DNA from: Chryseobacterium formosum
GTDB lineage: Bacteria; Bacteroidota; Bacteroidia; Flavobacteriales; Weeksellaceae
NCBI RefSeq assembly: GCF_026460885.1
Contig: NZ_JAOVZW010000001.1
Span: 558,001 to 622,000 of the forward strand
DNA length: 64,000 nucleotides
Direction: 5' to 3'
Shown: positions 9,175-18,192 of the stretch, in pieces
Numbering within the stretch: position 1 is the first letter of the stretch
Layout: each line of letters opens with the position of its first letter
Position numbers and translations under genes: made by a program
The notes under the pieces: generated by a model
The model's input: the letters and a program-made list of their open reading frames with translations, nothing else
Databases searched by the model: none
Told to the model about the DNA's origin: nothing

Positions 9175-10533
9175 ATGTCTAATACTTTTTCCAAAATCAG
9201 AAATGCCATAGAATTATTTAAATCAATCGATTTTGATCAGCTTAGCCAAATTTCGCAAAAAGTAAATCTTCCCAAACTCATGGAAAACTTTTCCAAATTG
9301 GATGATAAGCAACTCAGTGGAATGATGAAAATGCTCGACCCAAATAAGAAAAAGAAAGAACTTCCGCCTATTGATGGAGATTTCTATGACATTTACCACA
9401 CTTTAACTCCCGAACAAAGAGAAGTTCAGCTAAAAGTAAGAGCGTTCATGGAAAAAGAAGTAAAACCTTTGGTCAATCATTATTGGCTAAGAGATGAATT
9501 TCCACATGAATTAATTCCAAAATTTCAGAAATTAGATATTTGTGGCGTAACATACGAAGGTTACGGCTGCAAAGGAATGCCTTTTCTCATGGAAGGAGTT
9601 ATTGCAATGGAAATGGCAAGAATCGATGCGTCTATCGCAACTTTCTTTGGCGTTCAATCTGGTTTGGCAATGGGCTCAATCTACATTTGCGGATCTGAAG
9701 AACAAAAACAAAAATGGCTTCCACAAATGCAAAAGTTTGAAAAAATCGGCGCATTTGGTTTGACTGAACCTGAAGTGGGTTCCGGAGCTGCAGGAGGTTT
9801 AACCGTAACATGCAAAAAAACTCCAGAGGGTTGGGTTTTAAACGGACAAAAAAAATGGATTGGGAATGCAACTTTTGCAGATTTAATTATTATTTGGGCA
9901 AGAGATTTAGATGACGGTGAAGTAAAAGGTTTTATCGTTGAAAAAGATAATCCTGGATATTCTGTTGAGAAAATTAAAGGGAAAATGGCTTTAAGAATCG
10001 TTCAGAATGGTTTGATCACCTTAAAAGACTGTATTGTAACAGAAGAGAATCGTTTACAAAATGCTAACTCCTTCAAAGACACCGCAAAAGTTTTAAGAAT
10101 GACTAGAGCCGGAGTTGCCTGGATGGCGACAGGTTGTGCAAGAGGAGCTTATGAAAGTGCATTAGATTACACAAGAACAAGAGAGCAATTTGGAAAGCCG
10201 ATTGCCTCATTTCAAATGATTCAGGGACATCTAGTCGAAATGTTATCAAATCTTACTGCAATGCAGACGATGGTTTTCAGACTTTCTGAAATGCAGGATG
10301 AAGGTATTTTAAAAGACGAGCATGCTTCTTTAGCCAAAGTTTTTTGTACGATGAGAACAAGAGATGTCGTTTCAAGAGCACGAGAAGTAATGGGCGGAAA
10401 TGGAATTTTGCTCGAATATGATGTGGCAAGATTTGTTGCCGATGCCGAAGCGATTTATTCTTATGAAGGAACAAAAGAAATCAATTCACTGATTGTTGGA
10501 AGATCAATTACAGGTTTCAGTGCATTCGTATAA
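9175..10533 (+). CDS. Acyl-CoA dehydrogenase family protein (glutaryl-CoA dehydrogenase-like)
   Basis: This is an FAD-dependent dehydrogenase that introduces a trans-2 double bond into an acyl-CoA thioester. I chose the ATG at 9175 (452 aa). An in-frame start further upstream would add 48 residues unlike the family. About 75 N-terminal residues form an unusual Lys-rich helical extension. The core then has the N-terminal helical domain, the flavin motif FGLTEPEVGSGAAGGL and the active-site Glu in YSYEGTKEINSLIVGRSITGF, a tail resembling glutaryl-CoA dehydrogenases. RTREQFGKPIASFQMIQ is the usual signature. The real substrate is uncertain. It converges on the DoxX gene, with a repeat element between them. 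Confidence 0.88.
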   Translation: MSNTFSKIRNAIELFKSIDFDQLSQISQKVNLPKLMENFSKLDDKQLSGMMKMLDPNKKKKELPPIDGDFYDIYHTLTPEQREVQLKVRAFMEKEVKPLVNHYWLRDEFPHELIPKFQKLDICGVTYEGYGCKGMPFLMEGVIAMEMARIDASIATFFGVQSGLAMGSIYICGSEEQKQKWLPQMQKFEKIGAFGLTEPEVGSGAAGGLTVTCKKTPEGWVLNGQKKWIGNATFADLIIIWARDLDDGEVKGFIVEKDNPGYSVEKIKGKMALRIVQNGLITLKDCIVTEENRLQNANSFKDTAKVLRMTRAGVAWMATGCARGAYESALDYTRTREQFGKPIASFQMIQGHLVEMLSNLTAMQTMVFRLSEMQDEGILKDEHASLAKVFCTMRTRDVVSRAREVMGGNGILLEYDVARFVADAEAIYSYEGTKEINSLIVGRSITGFSAFV

Positions 10534-10538
10534 TTAAT

Positions 10539-10619
10539 GTGAATGGTCAATTGTCAATTCGCTTTGCTTGTCAATTTTAAATTCACTTGCGAAGCAAAAT
10601 TCACCATTGACCATTCACC
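10539..10619. repeat. Degenerate heptad inverted repeat element 1
   Basis: The left arm is read in 7-nt steps (GTGAATG, then GTCAATT twice). The right arm mirrors it (ATTCACC, ATTGACC, ATTCACC). GTGAATGGTCAAT at 10539-10551 is perfectly complementary to 10606-10618. The middle contains imperfectly paired GCTTTGC/GCGAAGC. It fills the gap between two convergent genes and could act as a bidirectional terminator-like hairpin. Confidence 0.7.
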
Positions 10620-10622
10620 TCT

Positions 10623-11000
10623 TTATTTCACTAAAGCTTTATACTTGTCTTTATTATCGATAATCATCCAGATATTAATCAGGAAAAGAACTCCTGCAAT
10701 CGACATTCCCATTTGAGATTTGTCAATTGTGAAAACATGGAGAACAATTCCGACCATTACCGGTAAAATCATAATAGCTCCTAAAGCTCTTGTTTTTGGA
10801 AAAATAAATAATAATCCGCCAATTACTTCAACGGCACCAACTAAAGGCATCAACCAATGCAATTGATTAAACGCTTCGAAGATTTTCATTTGCTCTGGTG
10901 TTGGTTTCGGCATTGGCATGTAATTGAGGAACTTGTTTAATCCGGCATTGATAAACATTAAACCGAAAAGAAGACTGATAATAAATTTAATGATTTTCAT
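10623..11000 (-). CDS. DoxX family membrane protein
   Basis: This is a small four-helix inner-membrane protein (125 aa from the ATG at 11000; a start 12 codons upstream is possible but adds a non-membrane leader). The pattern LLFGLMFINAGLNKFLNYMP, then LVGAVEVIGGLLFIF, GAIMILPVMVGIVLHVF and a last helix, is typical of DoxX/MauE-like proteins. These are linked to redox or stress functions in other bacteria. No redox partner is next door. Degenerate heptad repeats lie on both sides (10539-10619 and 11081-11108). Confidence 0.82.
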   Translation of the reverse strand: MKIIKFIISLLFGLMFINAGLNKFLNYMPMPKPTPEQMKIFEAFNQLHWLMPLVGAVEVIGGLLFIFPKTRALGAIMILPVMVGIVLHVFTIDKSQMGMSIAGVLFLINIWMIIDNKDKYKALVK

Positions 11001-11080
11001 GAGTTGATTTTTTATTAAAATTAAATAAAATTCCAATTCGGTGTGAAAAAATCAATAAAAATTAAATTTTAGCGGAAATT

Positions 11081-11108
11081 ACCAATTGCTCATTGCTAAT
11101 TACTCATG
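11081..11108. repeat. Degenerate heptad repeat element 2
   Basis: There are four consecutive 7-nt units (ACCAATT, GCTCATT, GCTAATT, ACTCATG) that share the frame nCnnATT. The string stops 2 bp before the stop codon of the AI-2E family gene. Confidence 0.6.
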
Positions 11109-11110
11109 AC

Positions 11111-12223
11111 TTAGTCCATTTCTTTCAAAGTAATATTCTTTGAAATTTTGTAGCTTTTCTTTTTCTTGTTGGGTTTTTCATCTTCGCCGAGAAGTTTTCC
11201 CCAAGGTTGTAAACCTTCAACTCTTTCAAAAATAATTTTAATAATCGCAATGGCAGGAATACATAAAAACATTCCTGAAATTCCCCAAAGATGCTCGCCT
11301 AAAAGAATTCCGATAAAAGAAAATAGTGCGTTAATTTTCACTTTTGAACCAACAACGAAAGGAAGAATAATATTTCCGTCAATCGCATGAACAATAACGT
11401 AACCAATCGCAACATATACACAAGTTGAAACCGTTCCCGTTGCAAAAGCGATAAAGCATGAAATTATTAGCGAAATACAAATTCCAATATAAGGAATAAC
11501 GTTTAATAAACCAGTTAAAACACCTAACAAAATCGCGTATTTTACACCTAAAATAGTCAAAACAATCGTAGTCAAAACAGAAACAATAATCACTTGAAGA
11601 CATAATCCGATGATGTATCTTTTTGTCATAATTCTTACTTCAGAAACGACTTCCTGAACGCTCGCTTTATGCTTTTCATTGAAAACATTAACAATAAAAT
11701 TATTTAAAATTCTTCTGTAATTTAAAATGAAAATAAAGAATAAGATAAAAAAAGCTAAAAATCCCAAACTTGAAGAAAAAATTCCAAAAGTAAAACCTAA
11801 AATTACTCCAGATGAAGACAAGAGTTTGCTTAAACCTTGATCCAGATAATCCAGCTGTTCATCTATTTTTACGTTAAAAGTATGTGAAACCCAAGTCTGA
11901 AGATTATGGAAAACCAGATTAAACTGCTTCGTCAGATGCGGAACATCACGACTGAAACTGGAAATTTGAGAACCAAAGAAAAAAATCATTCCAGTCAAAA
12001 TAATCAACATCATCATCACTGAAATAATGGTAGAAATTGATCGTGGAAGTCTTAGTTTCTTTTCTAAAAAATTAGCAATCGGCAGAAAAAGCATCGCCAT
12101 CAAAAACGCTAGAAAGAAAGGAGCTAAAATGCTCTGCCCTAAATTGATAAGGTAGCCGATTCCAATAATGGAAACGACTGCTAAAGCAAGTTTAAGAAGA
12201 AAAGGAAGTTTAAAAAAGTTCAT
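11111..12223 (-). CDS. AI-2E family transporter
   Basis: This is an integral membrane protein of the AI-2E/PerM family, 370 aa, with about seven to eight hydrophobic segments. Two N-terminal helices, a soluble helical section (about 85-150) and a long membrane region follow in order. The C-terminal GILLGEHLWGISGMFLCIPAIAIIKII is the recognisable family ending. Members export small molecules or act as ion antiporters, and few have a proven substrate, so I make no claim about autoinducer transport. It lies downstream of lon on the same strand, but the lon terminator separates the two. Confidence 0.85.
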   Translation of the reverse strand: MNFFKLPFLLKLALAVVSIIGIGYLINLGQSILAPFFLAFLMAMLFLPIANFLEKKLRLPRSISTIISVMMMLIILTGMIFFFGSQISSFSRDVPHLTKQFNLVFHNLQTWVSHTFNVKIDEQLDYLDQGLSKLLSSSGVILGFTFGIFSSSLGFLAFFILFFIFILNYRRILNNFIVNVFNEKHKASVQEVVSEVRIMTKRYIIGLCLQVIIVSVLTTIVLTILGVKYAILLGVLTGLLNVIPYIGICISLIISCFIAFATGTVSTCVYVAIGYVIVHAIDGNIILPFVVGSKVKINALFSFIGILLGEHLWGISGMFLCIPAIAIIKIIFERVEGLQPWGKLLGEDEKPNKKKKSYKISKNITLKEMD

Positions 12224-12246
12224 GGGAAAGTTTTTCTACACATAAC

Positions 12247-12273
12247 AAAAACCTCACCGTTTACGATGAGGTT
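12247..12273 (-). terminator. Intrinsic terminator of lon
   Basis: A 10-bp stem (AACCTCATCG/CGGTGAGGTT on the minus strand, one wobble) with a 4-nt loop is followed by Ts. It lies 20 bp past the lon stop. Confidence 0.85.
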
Positions 12274-12293
12274 ATAAATTTATAAATAAAAAA

Positions 12294-14702
12294 TTATTTT
12301 TCGATAGCCAGTTCGAGAACTTCATTCATCCAGCTTACATAGTTTACTTTCAGATTTTTCAGATAATCTTGTTTGATTTCTTCTACGTCTTTTCTGTTGG
12401 CTTCACACAAAATTACTTCTTTAATTCCTGCTCTTGTTGCAGCAAGAAGTTTTTCTTTGATTCCGCCTACAGGAAGCACTTTTCCTCTTAATGTAATTTC
12501 CCCGGTCATTGCCAAATGAGGTTTTACTTTTTTGTTTTTAAAAGAAGAAACCATCGAGGTTAACATGGCAATTCCGGCAGAAGGTCCGTCTTTTGGAGTT
12601 GCTCCTTCAGGAACGTGAACGTGAATGTTTTTCTTTTCTAAATCATCTTCGCTAATTCCTAAATCTTCATATTTAGCTTTAATATATTCCAAAGCAATCG
12701 TTGCGGATTCTTTCATTACGGTTCCAAGATTTCCAGTCATCGTAAGATTTCCTTTTCCGTTGCTGATTAAGCTTTCGATAAATAAAATATCTCCACCAAC
12801 GCTTGTCCAAGCCAAACCTGTAACAACTCCCGGTACATCAGTTGGTTCCGATAGACTTTTCGGTCTTGGAACGCCTAAAATCTCGTCTACTTTATCTACA
12901 GAAATTTTAGCATCATATTCTCTTACCAAAGCAGTCTGCAAAGCAACCCAACGAGCAATTCCAGCGATTCTTTTTTCTAAACTTCTCACGCCACTTTCAG
13001 AAGTATGGGCTTCGATAATATGTTTCAGTTCAGGATTTCCAAGTTTGAAAGATTTTGCAGTCAAACCGTTTTCATCCTGTTGTTTCTTAATTAAATGTCT
13101 CTTAGCAATTTCAATTTTTTCCTCCAAAGTATAACCTGCAATCTGAATGATTTCCATTCTATCCAAAAGCGGAGTTTGAATTGTTGAAAGTGAGTTTGCG
13201 GTCGCCAAAAACATTACTTTAGATAAATCATAACCCATTTCAAGGAAATTGTCATAGAAAGCATTGTTTTGTTCAGGGTCAAGAACTTCTAATAAAGCCG
13301 AGCTCGGATCGCCATGCATTCCTTTTCCTACTTTATCAATTTCGTCTAAAACAATTACGGGATTTGAGGTTCCTGCTTTTTTAATAGACTGAAGAATTCT
13401 TCCTGCCATCGCACCGATGTATGTTTTTCTGTGGCCTCGAATTTCACTTTCGTCATGAAGTCCACCCAAAGAAACACGTACATATTTTCTTCCCAAAGCA
13501 TCAGCAACAGATTTTCCTAAAGAAGTTTTACCAACTCCTGGAGGACCTACCAATAATAGGATAGGCGATTTCATGTTGTTTTTCAATTTTAAAACAGCCA
13601 TGTGTTCCAAAATTCTTTTTTTGATGTCTTCTAAACCGAAATGTGCTTTATCTAAAACTTTTTCGGCTTTTTCTATGTCAAAAGTATCTTTTGTGAAAGT
13701 ATCCCAAGGTAAATCGGTAAAAAAATCCAGATAGTTTCTTTGGACATTATAATCCGGAGAATTCGGATTTTGACGTTGCAGTCTTCCGATTTCTTTTTGA
13801 AAATGTTCTTCAACCTCGGCGTTCCAGTTTTTAGCTTTTGCTTTTTTTAGTAAATCTTCAACATCGCTTTCTGGGCCACCACCCAATTCATCCTGAATCG
13901 TTCTGATTTGTTGGTTTAAGAAATATTCTCGTTGTTGTTTGTCAAGATCTTTTGAGGTTTTTTGATGAATCTGATTTCTCAATTCCAGCTTTCTGAAATC
14001 TTCATGCATCATTTCATAGCAAGTGTTTGCTCTTTGCATCAAGCTTTTTTCCTCCAGAAGTTTTTGCTTTTCAGAATATGGAAAATTGGCATTTGTACTG
14101 ATGAAATTTAAAAGATCATCATTATTACTAATGTTTTTTATCGCAAAATTAGCAGCATTCGGAATGTTAGGATCAAGCTCAATAATTTTTAAGGCTAGAT
14201 CTTTTACATTTTCCAATAATGCTTCGTATTCTTCTTTATTTTTAGCCTTTACATCTTTTAACTTAGTAATTTCAGCTTTAAAATAAGGCTTAGAGTCTAC
14301 AATTTTTTTGATTTTAAATCTGTGAAAACCTTTTGTAATCGCTGTAATATTTCCTTCAGGAAGCTTAATGATTTTGATAATCTTTGCTAAAGTTCCTATT
14401 TGATAAAGATCTTTTTCGGTGGGTTGCTCAATATCTGAGTTTTTTTGGCTCACAATACCGATGTAGTCACCGTTTTGCTGAGCTTCTTCAAGCAATTGAA
14501 TAGATGTTTTTCTTCCTGCAGTAATAGGAATTACCACATTCGGGAACATTACCATATTTCTTACGGGAAGTATTGGGAAAATGTCTTGATCTGAGTTTTT
14601 CTCGTTGTCAACATTCAGGTCTGAAAGGTTGATTTCTTCGGCTACAATATTAAAGCCCTCACCAAGAATATCCTCAAAATTTATATCTTCAAATTCTGTC
14701 AT
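12294..14702 (-). CDS. lon: ATP-dependent protease Lon
   Basis: This is the cytoplasmic AAA+ serine protease that degrades misfolded and regulatory proteins. It has 802 aa with the normal order. The N-terminal substrate-binding LON domain (about 42-240) starts [19 protein letters not shown]. The AAA+ module has Walker [10 protein letters not shown] and Walker [10 protein letters not shown]. The C-terminal protease domain has the catalytic Ser in PKDGPSAG and the catalytic Lys in [15 protein letters not shown]. All key residues are present. The upstream region has an E. coli-like TTGACA/TATAAT pair and a 15-bp palindrome next to the start codon, described separately, which suggests control apart from the usual housekeeping promoters. 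Confidence 0.97.
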   Translation of the reverse strand: MTEFEDINFEDILGEGFNIVAEEINLSDLNVDNEKNSDQDIFPILPVRNMVMFPNVVIPITAGRKTSIQLLEEAQQNGDYIGIVSQKNSDIEQPTEKDLYQIGTLAKIIKIIKLPEGNITAITKGFHRFKIKKIVDSKPYFKAEITKLKDVKAKNKEEYEALLENVKDLALKIIELDPNIPNAANFAIKNISNNDDLLNFISTNANFPYSEKQKLLEEKSLMQRANTCYEMMHEDFRKLELRNQIHQKTSKDLDKQQREYFLNQQIRTIQDELGGGPESDVEDLLKKAKAKNWNAEVEEHFQKEIGRLQRQNPNSPDYNVQRNYLDFFTDLPWDTFTKDTFDIEKAEKVLDKAHFGLEDIKKRILEHMAVLKLKNNMKSPILLLVGPPGVGKTSLGKSVADALGRKYVRVSLGGLHDESEIRGHRKTYIGAMAGRILQSIKKAGTSNPVIVLDEIDKVGKGMHGDPSSALLEVLDPEQNNAFYDNFLEMGYDLSKVMFLATANSLSTIQTPLLDRMEIIQIAGYTLEEKIEIAKRHLIKKQQDENGLTAKSFKLGNPELKHIIEAHTSESGVRSLEKRIAGIARWVALQTALVREYDAKISVDKVDEILGVPRPKSLSEPTDVPGVVTGLAWTSVGGDILFIESLISNGKGNLTMTGNLGTVMKESATIALEYIKAKYEDLGISEDDLEKKNIHVHVPEGATPKDGPSAGIAMLTSMVSSFKNKKVKPHLAMTGEITLRGKVLPVGGIKEKLLAATRAGIKEVILCEANRKDVEEIKQDYLKNLKVNYVSWMNEVLELAIEK

Positions 14703-14712
14703 AATAAATCGA

Positions 14713-14727
14713 ATGACAAATTGTCAT
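14713..14727. promoter_or_regulatory. Palindrome upstream of lon (ATGACAA-A-TTGTCAT)
   Basis: Perfect 7-bp arms around one base sit 10 bp before the lon ATG. It is a possible operator, or a short hairpin over the ribosome entry region. It resembles the TGACA...TGTCA site at 38376 but has one extra central base. Confidence 0.45.
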
Positions 14728-14777
14728 TTTCAGTTAAATTCGTTATAATGATATTTCACAATATGCTTCAAAAAAGC

Positions 14778-14808
14778 ATTATATATGAACTGTGCATAAA
14801 TTTGTCAA
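14778..14808 (-). promoter_or_regulatory. Possible lon promoter with TTGACA and TATAAT/TATATA
   Basis: On the minus strand TTGACA (14808-14803) is followed after 17 nt by TATATA, or after 19 nt by TATAAT. This is the enterobacterial rather than the TTTG/TAnnTTTG consensus. No TAnnTTTG was seen between here and lon. Confidence 0.4.
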
Positions 14809-14960
14809 GATTAGTGCCATTTCTTAATCGTTAAAAAATACGGTCAAAATTTCCATTTTAATAGTATTTGAATTTTAAAAATTAAAAACACGACTTATAT
14901 TTCTGTAATTTCTTAAAAATGTGTATTTTCGCACACTGATATAAAAACTATATTTATAAA

Positions 14961-17102
14961 ATGGCAATTTTAGGACAGATTAGAAGTAAACCTTGGCTCT
15001 TGATGGGAGTTATCGCATTAGCACTTTTGGCTTTTTTGGTAAATCCTGACAGTATTGATAAGGTTTTCGGAAAAAACCCTGATGTTTTAGGAAAAGTAAA
15101 TGGTGAAAAAATTACTCGTGAAGAGTACAATGATCAGCTTTTCGTATTACAGCAGCAAGCTGAGCAGCAACAGCAACCAAAAACCGGACTTGAAGAGCAG
15201 GCTTGGCAATTGCTTGTACAATCGAAATTGGTAAAGCAGCAATTTGAAAAAATGGGCTTTGAAATGACAGACGATTTGTTCTGGAATCAAATTCAGTACG
15301 ATCAAATGTTTGCTCAAAATCAACAGTTGTTTGACGAAAAAGGTAATTTCAAACTTCAGGAATTGAAGAAAGAAGTTGAAACTTTACAAAATACTAACCC
15401 TGAAGCATACAGTCAATGGTTGAAAACAAAGAAAACTATTGAGTACAGAATTATGGCAAGACAGGTTTTTGCTAATATTTCTACAGGTATCACAACTGGT
15501 AAAAAAGAAGCTGAAGAATTAATGAAAGAAAGAGATCAGCTTGCTGATATCGATTTCGTGAAAGTTGATTACGCTTCTTATCTTCAGAAAAATAAAATCA
15601 AAGTTACGACTGAAGATTTAAAAAAATACATTGATCAGCATCCGGTACAATTTAAAACTGAACCAAGCAGAAACTTAGGAATTGCATTTTTCCCTTCTCA
15701 GCCGAGTCCTGCTGATGAAGTTGCGGTACAAAAAGATATTACAAAAATCTTTTCAGGAGGTACTGATGCAAGTGGAGGAAAGGAAAACTTCCAAAACACG
15801 ACAAACGATTCTATGTTTGTAATGGCAAATTCAGATATGCCTTACAATAATACATATGTTCAGGCAAATCAAATGCCTCAAGGTTTACAAGGTAAAATCG
15901 AAACTGCTGCAATCGGACAAGTTTTTGGTCCTTACAAAGAGCAGAATCTTTATGTGCTTTCTAAATTAATTGATAAGAAACCGTCTGATTCTACATTGTC
16001 AAATCATATCTTAATCGCTTATAAAGGTGCTGAAAGATCTACGGCAACAAGATCAAAAGAAGAAGCTAAAAAAATTGCTGACAGCTTAATGGCTGGAATT
16101 AAAGCTAATCCTGCGAAATTTGCTGAAGGCCTTAAGCTTTCTGATGAACCAGGTGCTGCTGAAAGAAAAGGAAGTGTGGGTTGGACGACTCCTCAAAGTC
16201 AGTTTGCTCCAGGATATTTAGCATTTTTGGCTAATAATCCTAAAGGAACAACAGGTTTAGCTGAAACAGCTTTTGGTTACCATATTATCAATATCGAAGA
16301 TAAAAAAGCTGGAACGATGGGGTATAAAGTTGCTCACATTGTAAAAACAATCAAGCCTTCTGAAGCTACTGAAGCTGACGTAGATAAAAAAGCTAGAAGA
16401 TTTATCCAACAAATTCAAGGGAAATCTTACAATGATTTCGTGAATATTGCTAAAAAATCAAACTACCAATATTCTAATGCTAAAACAGCAAAAAGATTTG
16501 ATGGTCAGTTACAAGGTTTAGGAACTGATAAAGATGGAGAAATCATAGCTTGGGCTTTCGATAAGAAAAGAGAAAAAGGAGATACAGAATTCTTTACAGT
16601 AGAAGGTACAGGTGATAAAGTTGTTGTTTACTTAAACGGAAAACAAGAAAAAGGTCTTGCAGATCCTGAATCTGTAAGAGAGCAAATTGAAACAATTGTT
16701 CAAAATAAAATGGCTGCAAAACAGATTTCAGAGAAAATCGGAAAAGCAGGGAATTTAGATCAAGTTGCTAAAACTTTTGCTACAACAAAACAGTCTGCAC
16801 AGGTTAATATGCTTAATCCTTCTGTAGCTGGAGCAATGGAGCCTAAAGTTGCAGGTGCAGCATTTGGTATTGCAAAAGGTAAAACTTCAAACCCAATTGA
16901 AGGTGGAACCGGGGTTTATGTTATCGTTAAGAAAAACGAAACTGTAAACAAGCAGCCAGGAGATGCAAAACAGTTTACAGAGTCTGTTACTCAGAGAAAT
17001 CAAGGAATGTTTGGTCAGGCTTGGTTGAAAAGTTTACAAGATAATGCAGATATCGATGATTATAGAATCGAAATTTGGAGCAAAGTTGGAAATCAACAAT
17101 AA
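14961..17102 (+). CDS. PpiD/SurA-like periplasmic peptidyl-prolyl isomerase
   Basis: This is an inner-membrane-anchored foldase for exported proteins, 713 aa. The N-terminus (MAILGQIRSKPWLLMGVIALALLAFLV) is a single membrane anchor without a cleavage site, as in PpiD. A SurA-N-like helical chaperone domain follows (about 37-180, starting LGKVNGEKITREEYNDQL). A parvulin (PPIC) domain lies at about 345-450 (SNHILIAYKG ... GSVGWTTPQSQFAPGY ... TAFGYHIINIEDKK). A second, degenerate parvulin-like region is suggested at about 455-580. It is divergent from lon, another protein quality-control gene, and has its own terminator. Confidence 0.88.
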   Translation: MAILGQIRSKPWLLMGVIALALLAFLVNPDSIDKVFGKNPDVLGKVNGEKITREEYNDQLFVLQQQAEQQQQPKTGLEEQAWQLLVQSKLVKQQFEKMGFEMTDDLFWNQIQYDQMFAQNQQLFDEKGNFKLQELKKEVETLQNTNPEAYSQWLKTKKTIEYRIMARQVFANISTGITTGKKEAEELMKERDQLADIDFVKVDYASYLQKNKIKVTTEDLKKYIDQHPVQFKTEPSRNLGIAFFPSQPSPADEVAVQKDITKIFSGGTDASGGKENFQNTTNDSMFVMANSDMPYNNTYVQANQMPQGLQGKIETAAIGQVFGPYKEQNLYVLSKLIDKKPSDSTLSNHILIAYKGAERSTATRSKEEAKKIADSLMAGIKANPAKFAEGLKLSDEPGAAERKGSVGWTTPQSQFAPGYLAFLANNPKGTTGLAETAFGYHIINIEDKKAGTMGYKVAHIVKTIKPSEATEADVDKKARRFIQQIQGKSYNDFVNIAKKSNYQYSNAKTAKRFDGQLQGLGTDKDGEIIAWAFDKKREKGDTEFFTVEGTGDKVVVYLNGKQEKGLADPESVREQIETIVQNKMAAKQISEKIGKAGNLDQVAKTFATTKQSAQVNMLNPSVAGAMEPKVAGAAFGIAKGKTSNPIEGGTGVYVIVKKNETVNKQPGDAKQFTESVTQRNQGMFGQAWLKSLQDNADIDDYRIEIWSKVGNQQ

Positions 17103-17122
17103 GAATCTGATTTAAAAAATAT

Positions 17123-17155
17123 AAAAGCGTCAAAATTATTTTGGCGCTTTTTTTG
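17123..17155 (+). terminator. Intrinsic terminator of the PpiD-like gene
   Basis: A 14-bp stem (arms AAAAGCGTCAAAAT and ATTTTGGCGCTTTT, one wobble) runs straight into a T run. Confidence 0.9.
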
Positions 17156-17200
17156 TATTTAACGCAGTGCAATAAAGAGATGCATTAATTTAAAATGTAC

Positions 17201-17208
17201 TATATTTG
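17201..17208 (+). promoter_or_regulatory. Probable mlaD operon promoter -7 element (TATATTTG)
   Basis: This is an exact TAnnTTTG match 24 bp upstream of the GTG start and just after the previous terminator. Confidence 0.55.
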
Positions 17209-17232
17209 CTAACATTAGAAAAAATTTAACAA

Positions 17233-18183
17233 GTGAAATTCAGTAAAGAATTAAAAGCTGGTTTAATATCGCTTTTGGCCATTATTGGCTTCGTGATTTT
17301 ATTTCAGTTTATGAAAGGCAGAAGCCTTTTTACTACCGACAATATATTTTATGCAAAATATGATAATGTGGAAGGTTTAACGCAATCTTCTCCAGTTTCC
17401 ATCAATGGTTTGAAAGTAGGACAGGTTGACAAAATCCTTCCTCAAACTTCTAAAGATGGAAAAATTCATTTTATTGTTAAGATTACTGTTGATGATAATT
17501 TTGAATTTTCAAAAAACTCCAATCTTGAGATTTTTGAACCTAGTTTAATGGGCGGTAAAGAGATGAGAGTAAATCTTTTTTACGGCGGTCCTACTGCAAA
17601 AGACGGAGATACTTTGAAAGGTGCTTTCAAATTGGGAATGATGAACAGTCTTTCTTCTCAGGTTGGTCCGGTTAAAGATCAGTTGCAAACTGTTTTGCAT
17701 AGAGTAGATTCTTTGATGGCAAATGCAAACATGGTGATGAATGCTCAAAACAGAGAAGAAATCAAAGCTTTGCTTCATAATTTAAACAAAACTGTTGGTG
17801 CATTAGAAACAACTGCAGGAAGTGTAAATAAATTGGTTGGAAACAACGATCCTAAGCTTCAGAAAGTTTTGGATGAAGCAAGTCTTACCATGAAAAGTGG
17901 TAAAGTTACTTTAGATAAATACGGAAATCTTGCAGAAAGTATCGATACAAAACAATTGAATCAAACAATTGCTAATTTGGATCAAACTGTTGGTAAATTG
18001 AACAGTGTAGTTTCTGGAATTGACAAAGGTGAAGGTAGTTTAGGTAAAATCATGAAAGACGATCAGTTGTACAACAATTTGAATTCTGCTTCTACCAACT
18101 TAAATTCTTTAATTGAAGATATGAAAGCCAATCCTAAGAGATACATTAATTTCTCAGTTTTCGGTAAGAACAGTAAAGACTAA
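17233..18183 (+). CDS. mlaD: MlaD/MCE family lipid-transport protein
   Basis: This is a periplasmic substrate-binding MCE protein anchored in the inner membrane, 316 aa, starting at GTG (17233). The anchor helix is residues about 8-27 (AGLISLLAIIGFVILFQFMKG). The MCE domain is about 37-115, with YDNVEGLTQSSPVSINGLKVGQVDKI and EPSLMGGKEMRVNLFYGG. The C-terminal half is helical and Asn/Leu-rich, with repeats such as LNQTIANLDQTVGKLNSV, probably forming the tunnel or coiled part of the hexamer. The ATPase and permease of this system are probably the genes at 619-2186. The redox gene 9 bp downstream may be cotranscribed. Confidence 0.88.
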   Translation: MKFSKELKAGLISLLAIIGFVILFQFMKGRSLFTTDNIFYAKYDNVEGLTQSSPVSINGLKVGQVDKILPQTSKDGKIHFIVKITVDDNFEFSKNSNLEIFEPSLMGGKEMRVNLFYGGPTAKDGDTLKGAFKLGMMNSLSSQVGPVKDQLQTVLHRVDSLMANANMVMNAQNREEIKALLHNLNKTVGALETTAGSVNKLVGNNDPKLQKVLDEASLTMKSGKVTLDKYGNLAESIDTKQLNQTIANLDQTVGKLNSVVSGIDKGEGSLGKIMKDDQLYNNLNSASTNLNSLIEDMKANPKRYINFSVFGKNSKD

Positions 18184-18192
18184 ATCTACACT

